Origin: Bacillota bacterium
GTDB taxonomy: Bacteria > Bacillota > Clostridia > Lachnospirales > Lachnospiraceae
Length of the DNA stretch: 8,886 nt
Direction of reading: 5' to 3'
NCBI GenBank assembly: GCA_023436765.1
Contig: JAEZHX010000099.1
Span: 1-8,886, forward strand
Every line of letters begins with the position of its first letter. Position 1 is the stretch's first letter. Made by a program: the position numbers and the translations under genes. Under the pieces are notes generated by a model. It saw only the letters and a program-made list of their open reading frames with translations, did not search any database and was not told the DNA's origin. This document shows positions 1-4,980 of this stretch, piece after piece.

Positions 1-50
1 ACACCAGCCAGATGGTTAGAACAATTAAGTACTTCGCAGAACTTCAGTAA
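1..50 (+). CDS. gap: Glyceraldehyde-3-phosphate dehydrogenase, C-terminal end (partial)
   Basis: Only the last 15 codons and the TAA stop (48-50) are present; the gene starts before the window. Reading from base 3, the tail is TSQMVRTIKYFAELQ. This resembles the C-terminal helix of bacterial GAPDH, where a Q-(M/L)-VRT-x-KYFA pattern is usual. GAPDH is the cytoplasmic enzyme that oxidises glyceraldehyde-3-phosphate to 1,3-bisphosphoglycerate with NAD. The identity is supported by the neighbours, since pgk, which uses its product, comes next. A strong intrinsic terminator begins 24 bases after the stop, so gap seems able to end its own transcript before pgk. The catalytic cysteine region is outside the window. 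Confidence 0.85.
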   Translation, partial: TSQMVRTIKYFAELQ

Positions 51-73
51 TTCATATTTCTTTGATCCATTAT

Positions 74-104
74 GGGTCCGGTCTCTCAGGACCGGACCCC
101 TTTT
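74..104 (+). terminator. Intrinsic terminator of gap
   Basis: There is a perfect 10-bp GC-rich stem, GGGTCCGGTC (74-83) with GACCGGACCC (90-99), a 6-base loop TCTCAG, and the run CTTTT directly after it. It lies 24 bases after the gap stop codon. This is a textbook Rho-independent terminator and separates gap from pgk transcription. Confidence 0.93.
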
Positions 105-128
105 GCGTGAAGGCAAAGTGAGCATAGT

Positions 129-264
129 TATCTTCACAGAACCGGAAACGCTTGCGTTTCCGGAAGCATATGTTTTGCACGCCCATGCAAGTTTACTTGC
201 TGGGGCGTGTAAACATATGCCTCCGAAGCAAGTGCAAAGCACTTACTTCGGTTCTGTGAAGATA
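129..264. repeat. Cloverleaf-like nested palindromic element
   Basis: An outer perfect inverted repeat, 129-141 (TATCTTCACAGAA) with 252-264, encloses three hairpins with almost no unpaired bases between them. Hairpin 1 is 142-163 (CCGGAAACGC, 2-base gap, GCGTTTCCGG). Hairpin 2 is 166-220 (GCATATGTTT with AAACATATGC; inside it CACGCCC with GGGCGTG; inside that GCAAG with CTTGC). Hairpin 3 is 223-251 (CCGAAG with CTTCGG, then AAGTGC-AAA-GCACTT). The linkers are only AA (164-165) and CT (221-222). It has no coding potential. Its ends, TCTTCACA and TGTGAAGA, recur in the tpiA-gpmI gap, suggesting a family of intergenic repeats. It is probably a small non-autonomous or degenerate mobile repeat, or a structured RNA. 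Confidence 0.8.
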
Positions 265-282
265 TAGGATGCGAGCGCACCC

Positions 283-320
283 ACGAACCTGAGAAGTGCG
301 AAGCACTTCTCAGGTTGCGT
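283..320. repeat. Long perfect hairpin between gap and pgk
   Basis: A 14-bp perfect stem, AACCTGAGAAGTGC (286-299) with GCACTTCTCAGGTT (303-316), has a GAA loop and is extended by ACG/CGT with one bulged base. No T-run follows, so it is not an intrinsic terminator. Its top, AAGTGC-GAA-GCACTT, matches the core of two neighbouring hairpins. Confidence 0.8.
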
Positions 321-322
321 GA

Positions 323-339
323 GCAAGTGCAAAGCACTT
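323..339. repeat. Second copy of 17-base hairpin repeat
   Basis: GCAAGTGCAAAGCACTT at 323-339 is identical to 228-244, which forms hairpin 3 of the cloverleaf element. It makes a 6-bp stem, AAGTGC with GCACTT, and an AAA loop. It ends about 90 bases before the pgk start. Confidence 0.8.
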
Positions 340-390
340 CGAATAATCAACATATAAAGTCGAATGTAACATAGAACGAATCACAGTTAT

Positions 391-396
391 TATAAT
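391..396 (+). promoter_or_regulatory. Possible -10 box for pgk
   Basis: TATAAT lies 34 bases before the pgk start codon. I find no convincing -35 hexamer at the usual 16-18 base distance, so the promoter call is weak. A promoter somewhere in 105-429 is expected because gap has its own terminator. Apart from the palindromes listed, I see nothing else in this 379-base gap. Confidence 0.25.
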
Positions 397-429
397 CAGA
401 AATCATTGATTCTTGAAAGGAGTCTTAAT

Positions 430-1620
430 ATGTTAAATAAGAAGTCAATTGACGACATCAATGTTAAAGGGTTAAGAGTATTAGTAAGATGCGATTTTAA
501 TGTTCCGCTTCAGGACGGCAAGATTACGGATGAGGTACGTCTGGTAGAAGCACTTCCGACAATTAAGAAATTAATGAAGGATGGCGGTAAGGTTATCCTT
601 TGCTCCCATTTAGGCAAGCCGAAGGGCCCCACACCGGAATTTTCTCTGGCTCCGGTTGCTGCCAGATTATCCGAGCTGTTAGGTAAGGAAGTAGTTTTTG
701 CGAATGATGATGAGGTCGTTGGTCCTAAGGCTAAGGCTGCGGTTGCTGCCATGAAGGACGGAGACGTCGTACTTCTCGAGAATACCCGTTACAGGAAGGA
801 AGAGGAGAAGAATATCGATAACTACAGCGAAGAGCTGGCTTCCCTTGCTGATGTATTCGTAAATGATGCTTTCGGCACTGCTCATAGGGCACACTGCTCT
901 AACGTAGGTGTAACAAAATATGTGAAGACCTCTGTGGTTGGTTATCTGATGCAGAAGGAGATCGAATTCCTCGGCAACGCCGTGAATAACCCTAAGAGAC
1001 CATTCGTCGCAATTCTTGGCGGCTCTAAGGTTTCCTCCAAGATTTCTGTTATCAATAATCTTCTGGATAAGGTTGATACTCTGATCATCGGCGGTGGTAT
1101 GGCATATACCTTCATGAAGGCTCTCGGTGAAGAGGTTGGTAAGTCCTTACTTGAGGCGGATTATCTGGATTATGCCAGAGAGATGATGGCTAAGGCTGAA
1201 AAGAAGGGCGTTAAGCTCTTAATCCCGATTGACACAGTAGTAGCTCAGGAATTCTCTAATGACACTCCTTTCAAGACAGTTGGCCGTGGTGAGATCGATC
1301 CGGATTGGGAAGGACTCGATATCGGTGAGAAGACCCGTGCCCTTTATGCAGAAGCGATTAAGGATGCTAAGACCGTTGTATGGAACGGGCCGATGGGTGT
1401 ATTTGAATTACCGAATTTTGCAGCAGGTACGATCGCAGTAGCTAAGGCTCTTTCTGAGATCGAAGCAACGACAATCATCGGCGGCGGCGATTCAGCAGCA
1501 GCTGTTAACCAGTTAGGCTTCGGCGACAAGATGTCCCACATCTCCACCGGCGGCGGCGCTTCCCTGGAGTTCCTTGAGGGCATCGAGCTTCCCGGCGTTG
1601 CGGCAGCGAACGATAAATAA
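430..1620 (+). CDS. pgk: Phosphoglycerate kinase
   Basis: This enzyme transfers phosphate from 1,3-bisphosphoglycerate to ADP, giving 3-phosphoglycerate and ATP in cytoplasmic glycolysis. The 396-residue product has normal family length. Visible motifs are RVLVRCDFNVPL (about 16-27), SHLGKPKG (59-66), the NDAFGTAHRAH substrate-site loop, WNGPMGVFE and GGGDSAAAV near the C-terminus, the last belonging to the nucleotide-binding half. I chose the ATG at 430 because AAAGGAG (416-422) lies 7 bases before it. An in-frame TTG at 406 would add 8 residues, but the ribosome site would then fall inside the gene. It is followed by tpiA after 204 bases and probably belongs to a pgk-tpiA-gpmI transcript. 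No sequence oddities. Confidence 0.98.
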   Translation: MLNKKSIDDINVKGLRVLVRCDFNVPLQDGKITDEVRLVEALPTIKKLMKDGGKVILCSHLGKPKGPTPEFSLAPVAARLSELLGKEVVFANDDEVVGPKAKAAVAAMKDGDVVLLENTRYRKEEEKNIDNYSEELASLADVFVNDAFGTAHRAHCSNVGVTKYVKTSVVGYLMQKEIEFLGNAVNNPKRPFVAILGGSKVSSKISVINNLLDKVDTLIIGGGMAYTFMKALGEEVGKSLLEADYLDYAREMMAKAEKKGVKLLIPIDTVVAQEFSNDTPFKTVGRGEIDPDWEGLDIGEKTRALYAEAIKDAKTVVWNGPMGVFELPNFAAGTIAVAKALSEIEATTIIGGGDSAAAVNQLGFGDKMSHISTGGGASLEFLEGIELPGVAAANDK

Positions 1621-1648
1621 TGATTAAATAATATATATTTCTCTGATC

Positions 1649-1701
1649 TGTAGCAAGCTTTTCACGATGAGCTCTTGTATTTCATCGAAAAGCTTGCTAC
1701 A
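1649..1701. repeat. Long stem-loop between pgk and tpiA
   Basis: A perfect 15-bp inverted repeat, TGTAGCAAGCTTTTC (1649-1663) with its complement at 1687-1701, continues inward after a 2-base bulge as GATGA (1666-1670) with TCATC (1682-1686), giving about 20 base pairs and an 11-base loop. A T-rich run comes only 15 bases later, so a standard terminator is unlikely. It may stabilise or process the intercistronic RNA. Confidence 0.75.
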
Positions 1702-1753
1702 ATCTAGTAAGTCGTATTTTTTAGTTTTCGGAAGCAAATTCGCAGGAGTGAAA

Positions 1754-1792
1754 ATGGCAGCCGATCACAATTTGATGCTTAAGTATGCTTAG
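1754..1792 (+). CDS. Possible 12-codon upstream peptide before tpiA
   Basis: An ATG at 1754 opens a 12-codon frame, MAADHNLMLKYA, ending in TAG at 1790-1792. AGGAG (1744-1748) lies 5 bases before the ATG, a plausible ribosome site. The stop falls in the loop of a small hairpin, AAGTATGC (1781-1788) with GCGTACTT (1793-1800), just upstream of the tpiA ribosome site. No family is recognised and the frame is short enough to be chance. If real it could be a leader peptide affecting tpiA translation. Confidence 0.2.
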   Translation: MAADHNLMLKYA

Positions 1793-1824
1793 GCGTACTT
1801 GAATGATAATAAGGAGGAAGAAAC

Positions 1825-2571
1825 ATGCGTAGAAAGATCATAGCGGGTAACTGGAAGATGAACAAGACTCCCAGTGAGACTGTTAAATTAATCGAGGAAC
1901 TGAAGCCCTTGGTTAAAACCGAGGATGCAGATGTTGTATTCTGTGTACCTGCAATAAGCCTTACCACTGCAATTGCTGCTGTACAAGGAACCAATATTGA
2001 GATCGGTGCACAAAATATGTATTATGAAGAAAGCGGCGCATATACCGGAGAGATCGCTCCGAATATGCTTACTGATATTGGTGTAAAATATGTTATTATA
2101 GGTCATTCCGAGCGTAGGGAATATTTTGCTGAGACGGATGAGACCGTAAACAAGAAGGTACTGAAGGCTTATGAACATAATATCACACCCATCATCTGCT
2201 GTGGTGAGTCCTTAAAGCAGAGAGAGCAGGGTATCACAATTGATTTCGTACGTCAGCAGATTAAGATTGCATTCTTAAGTGTGACTGCAGATCAGGCAAA
2301 GAAGGCTGTCATCGCTTATGAGCCGATCTGGGCAATCGGAACCGGTAAGGTAGCAACGACTGAGCAGGCCGAAGAGGTATGTAAGGCGATCCGTGAGTGT
2401 ATCGCAGAAATCTATGATGCAGCTACCGCAGCAGCAATTCGTATTCAATACGGCGGAAGTGTTACAGCAGCCAGTGCAGCAGATCTGTTCGGACAGAAGA
2501 ATATCGATGGCGGTCTTGTTGGCGGAGCAAGCTTAAAGACTGACTTCGGCAAAATCGTAAATTATAAGTAA
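1825..2571 (+). CDS. tpiA: Triosephosphate isomerase
   Basis: This enzyme interconverts dihydroxyacetone phosphate and glyceraldehyde-3-phosphate in the cytoplasm. The product is 248 residues, normal for this single TIM-barrel family. The catalytic residues are in place: Lys11 in AGNWKMN, His94 in IIGHSERR and Glu166 in AYEPIWAIGTGK. The phosphate-binding C-terminal motifs IQYGGSV and DGGLVGGASL are also present. The start is well supported by AAGGAGG (1811-1817), 7 bases before the ATG. It sits between pgk and gpmI, as in many Firmicutes glycolytic operons. No terminator is seen on either side, so co-transcription is likely, with RNA structures in the gaps possibly setting separate expression levels. 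Confidence 0.98.
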   Translation: MRRKIIAGNWKMNKTPSETVKLIEELKPLVKTEDADVVFCVPAISLTTAIAAVQGTNIEIGAQNMYYEESGAYTGEIAPNMLTDIGVKYVIIGHSERREYFAETDETVNKKVLKAYEHNITPIICCGESLKQREQGITIDFVRQQIKIAFLSVTADQAKKAVIAYEPIWAIGTGKVATTEQAEEVCKAIRECIAEIYDAATAAAIRIQYGGSVTAASAADLFGQKNIDGGLVGGASLKTDFGKIVNYK

Positions 2572-2575
2572 GGAC

Positions 2576-2658
2576 TTTTCACACGGCAAACAGCACTTCG
2601 TGTGCATTTTGCCATGTTTATCAGCTGCCTTAAGCAGTATGGAGGATAGTGTGAAGAT
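2576..2658. repeat. Modular hairpin repeat, unit 1
   Basis: The unit starts TTTTCACAC (2576-2584) and ends GTGTGAAGAT (2649-2658), an imperfect terminal inverted repeat. Between the ends are hairpin A (GGCAAA 2585-2590 with TTTGCC 2608-2613, inner GCAC/GTGC), hairpin B (CTGC 2625-2628 with GCAG 2634-2637), then ATGGAGGATA (2639-2648). The same A-B-ATGGAGGATA order is found in units 2 and 3. The right end also pairs with the left end of unit 2 (2649-2658 with 2664-2673). Confidence 0.75.
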
Positions 2659-2663
2659 AATGC

Positions 2664-2797
2664 ATCTTCACACGGAAGAACTACGAATGTACGCATTGTG
2701 AATTTATAAGGCTAAATTCACATCTGTTGTGCTCACTCCTTGTTCTTCCGGTATTTTGAGCTGCTGTGAAGCAGCAGCATGGAGGATAGGTTGAAAA
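2664..2797. repeat. Modular hairpin repeat, unit 2
   Basis: The left end is ATCTTCACAC (2664-2673). Hairpin A is longer than in the other units: GGAAGAAC (2674-2681) with GTTCTTCC (2742-2749), containing the perfect 9-bp hairpin GTGAATTTA (2698-2706) with TAAATTCAC (2713-2721). Hairpin B is GCTGC (2760-2764) with GCAGC (2771-2775), followed by ATGGAGGATA (2779-2788). The right end GGTTGAAAA (2789-2797) pairs with TTTTCAACC of unit 3. The ribosome-site-like GGAGG here has no gene behind it. Confidence 0.75.
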
Positions 2798-2806
2798 GAA
2801 GAGCAT

Positions 2807-2881
2807 TTTTCAACCGGCAAAAAGCACTTGGCGTGCTTTTCGCTCATGTTATGAACTGCCTACGGCAGTATGGAGGATATG
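2807..2881. repeat. Modular hairpin repeat, unit 3, carrying the gpmI ribosome site
   Basis: The left end is TTTTCAACC (2807-2815). Hairpin A is AAAAGCAC (2820-2827) with GTGCTTTT (2833-2840). Hairpin B is ACTGCC (2855-2860) with GGCAGT (2864-2869). ATGGAGGATA (2870-2879) follows directly. Its GGAGG (2872-2876) is the only good ribosome site for gpmI, 5 bases before the ATG at 2882. Units 1-3 together fill the whole 310-base gap between tpiA and gpmI. Confidence 0.75.
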
Positions 2882-4429
2882 ATGAGTAAAAAACCGACTG
2901 TTTTAATGATACTTGACGGTTATGGACTAAATGAAAAGAAGGAAGCAAATGCGATTGCACTGGCTAAGAAGCCGGTTATGGATCGCCTGATGAGCGTATA
3001 TCCTTGTGTTAAGGGCTATGCAAGTGGTATGGCTGTCGGTCTTCCGGACGGTCAGATGGGTAACTCTGAAGTTGGACACATCAATATGGGTGCGGGACGA
3101 ATTGTTTACCAGGAGCTGACCAGAATTACGAAGGAGATCCAGGACGGAACCTTCTTCAACAATGAAGCATTACTTGCAGCTGTTGATAACTGCAAGAGAA
3201 ATAATTCCGATCTTCATCTGTACGGATTACTATCCGATGGTGGTGTTCACAGCCACAACACCCACATATACGCACTTCTGGAGCTGGCGAAGAAGCACGG
3301 ACTGAACAGAGTATTTGTTCATGCATTCTTAGATGGCCGTGATACTCCTCCGGCTTCCGGTAAAGGCTTTGTGGAAGAATTATGGGAGCAGATGAAGCTG
3401 ATCGGGGTAGGCAAGATCGCAACGGTAATGGGCCGCTACTATGTAATGGACCGTGACAATCGTTGGGATAGAGTCGAGAAGGCTTATCGCGCCATGGTAT
3501 ACGGCGAGGGCGAGACTGCAGTCAATGCCATAGAGGCAGTGCAAAACTCCTATCATGCAGAGAAATTTGATGAATTTGTCGTTCCTACTGTTGTGATGGA
3601 GGACGGTAAGCCGGTTGCGACCATTAAGGACAATGACTCGATCATTTTCTTTAATTTCAGACCGGATCGTGCCAGAGAGATTACCAGAACGTTCTGCAGC
3701 GAGGATTTCAAAGGGTTCGAAGGCGTTAAGAGAATGAAACTGACCTATGTCTGCTTCTCTGAATATGATATAACGATTCCGAATAAATCGGTTGCGTTCC
3801 ATAAGATTTCTATTAACCATACCTTTGGACAATTCCTGGCTGAGCACCATATGACACAGTTACGTCTGGCTGAGACTGAGAAATATGCCCATGTTACCTT
3901 CTTCTTCAATGCAGGCATTGAGGTTCCGAATGAGGGTGAGGATCGGATTTTGGTCAGTTCACCGAAGGTAGCGACCTATGATCTCCAGCCGGAGATGAGT
4001 GCCTACGAGGTGGCAGATAAGCTGGTAGAGGCTATCAAATCCTTAAAGTATGATGTTATTATTGTTAATTTTGCTAACCCTGATATGGTTGGACACACTG
4101 GAATCGAGAGCGCAGCAGTCAAAGCCATTGAAGCGGTGGATGAATGTGTCGGCAAAGCGGTAGATGCATTATTATCTGTAGATGGACAAATGTTTATTTG
4201 TGCGGACCACGGGAATGCGGAACAGCTGTTGGATTATACCACCGGAGAACCCTTCACGGCACACACGATTAATCCTGTACCCTTTATCCTTGTTAATTAT
4301 GATAAGGATTATACCCTGACGGAGGGTGGCTGTCTGGCAGATATCATTCCTACCATGATTGAAATGATGGGTATGGAGAAACCTGTGGAGATGACCGGTA
4401 AGTCCCTGTTGGCAAAACGGCAGTTCTAA
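2882..4429 (+). CDS. gpmI: 2,3-bisphosphoglycerate-independent phosphoglycerate mutase
   Basis: This manganese-dependent enzyme converts 3-phosphoglycerate to 2-phosphoglycerate through a phosphoserine intermediate. The 515-residue product has normal length for the alkaline-phosphatase-superfamily form. The metal ligand Asp12 is in MILDGYG, the nucleophile Ser62 in MGNSEVGH, and MGRYYVMDRDNRWDR, FFNFRPDRAREI and CADHGNAEQ are also seen. Three in-frame ATGs (2870, 2879, 2882) compete. I chose 2882 because GGAGG (2872-2876) then has a 5-base spacer; 2870 overlaps the ribosome site and 2879 leaves only 2 bases. The ribosome site comes from the third copy of the upstream repeat. The weak hairpin after the gene (4442-4457) has no T-run, so reading through into secG is possible. 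Confidence 0.97.
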   Translation: MSKKPTVLMILDGYGLNEKKEANAIALAKKPVMDRLMSVYPCVKGYASGMAVGLPDGQMGNSEVGHINMGAGRIVYQELTRITKEIQDGTFFNNEALLAAVDNCKRNNSDLHLYGLLSDGGVHSHNTHIYALLELAKKHGLNRVFVHAFLDGRDTPPASGKGFVEELWEQMKLIGVGKIATVMGRYYVMDRDNRWDRVEKAYRAMVYGEGETAVNAIEAVQNSYHAEKFDEFVVPTVVMEDGKPVATIKDNDSIIFFNFRPDRAREITRTFCSEDFKGFEGVKRMKLTYVCFSEYDITIPNKSVAFHKISINHTFGQFLAEHHMTQLRLAETEKYAHVTFFFNAGIEVPNEGEDRILVSSPKVATYDLQPEMSAYEVADKLVEAIKSLKYDVIIVNFANPDMVGHTGIESAAVKAIEAVDECVGKAVDALLSVDGQMFICADHGNAEQLLDYTTGEPFTAHTINPVPFILVNYDKDYTLTEGGCLADIIPTMIEMMGMEKPVEMTGKSLLAKRQF

Positions 4430-4502
4430 ATTCTGGGCAAACTGATTCTCTGATCAGCTGGAATGTGATTAAAATGTAAGCAAGGCTTGTAATAAATACT
4501 TG

Positions 4503-4531
4503 TTGAAATAATTTCTATTGTATGGTAGAAT
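4503..4531 (+). promoter_or_regulatory. Promoter of secG
   Basis: TTGAAA (4503-4508), a 17-base spacer and TAGAAT (4526-4531) form a good vegetative-type promoter. TG at 4523-4524 gives an extended -10. Transcription should begin near 4538, just before the secG ribosome site, leaving a very short leader. Confidence 0.75.
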
Positions 4532-4556
4532 AGGCGTAGTTTTAGGAGGTGTAATC

Positions 4557-4793
4557 GTGGACGTATTAAGAACTATTGTACAAATTATTTATATAGGAAT
4601 TTGTATTGCTTTAACCGTAGTTGTATTAAAGCAGGAAGGTAAGGTTGGTTTATCCGGAGCGTTAACCGGCGTTACCGAAACATATTGGGCTAAGAATAAG
4701 GGACGTTCAAAAGAAGGTATGATGGTTAAAGTCACAGAGCTTCTGGCTGGCCTGTTCATAGTACTTTCAGTTGTTTTAAATCTTAATTGGTAA
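4557..4793 (+). CDS. secG: Protein translocase subunit SecG
   Basis: SecG is the small third subunit of the SecYEG channel in the cytoplasmic membrane and helps export of unfolded proteins by SecA. The 78-residue product has the usual two membrane segments (about 6-24 and 59-76) joined by a cytoplasmic loop with the family's Gly/Ser-rich part GKVGLSGALTG (28-38). I chose the GTG at 4557 because AGGAGGTG (4544-4551) lies 5 bases before it. A longer frame from 4518 would add 13 residues but would include the ribosome site and overlap the promoter. It has its own promoter and terminator, so it can be expressed apart from glycolysis genes. The order secG-rnr-smpB is common in Firmicutes. Confidence 0.95.
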   Translation: MDVLRTIVQIIYIGICIALTVVVLKQEGKVGLSGALTGVTETYWAKNKGRSKEGMMVKVTELLAGLFIVLSVVLNLNW

Positions 4794-4800
4794 TGAAATG

Positions 4801-4829
4801 AAAACACTCTGGACAACAGAGTGTTTTTT
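4801..4829 (+). terminator. Intrinsic terminator of secG
   Basis: AAAACACTCT (4801-4810) pairs perfectly with AGAGTGTTTT (4818-4827) across a 7-base loop, and the T-run continues to 4829. It lies 8 bases after the secG stop and ends both the secG transcript and any read-through from gpmI. Confidence 0.93.
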
Positions 4830-4980
4830 ATTCATTCGGTAAGATCAAAAGATTATACCTCATAATATATGGCATACTAATAAAGGAAAGACTAATGTAG
4901 GGTTTGACTGCATACAGATCGATTAAATGCAATTACCGAAACGGAAGCAGGTGCCATATATGAGATTAAAGGAAAGAAAA

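Noticed and set aside
134..337. 67-codon minus-strand frame in the gap-pgk gap
   Set aside because: It is made entirely of palindromic repeats, so its protein sequence only reflects the repeats.
129..339. CRISPR array
   Set aside because: The repeats are nested palindromes of different lengths with no regular direct repeat and spacer pattern and no cas genes.
3380..3850. 156-codon open frame on the minus strand inside gpmI
   Set aside because: It lies opposite a highly conserved gene, has no ribosome site or recognisable domain, and is explained as a mirror of gpmI codon use.
4442..4457. Terminator after gpmI
   Set aside because: CTGAT/ATCAG is only a 5-bp stem and has no T-run behind it.
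4927..4980. Longer N-terminus of rnr from ATG 4927
   Set aside because: No ribosome site precedes 4927, whereas AAAGGA precedes 4981 at a good distance. The longer start cannot be fully excluded because this N-terminal stretch is low-complexity and not conserved.
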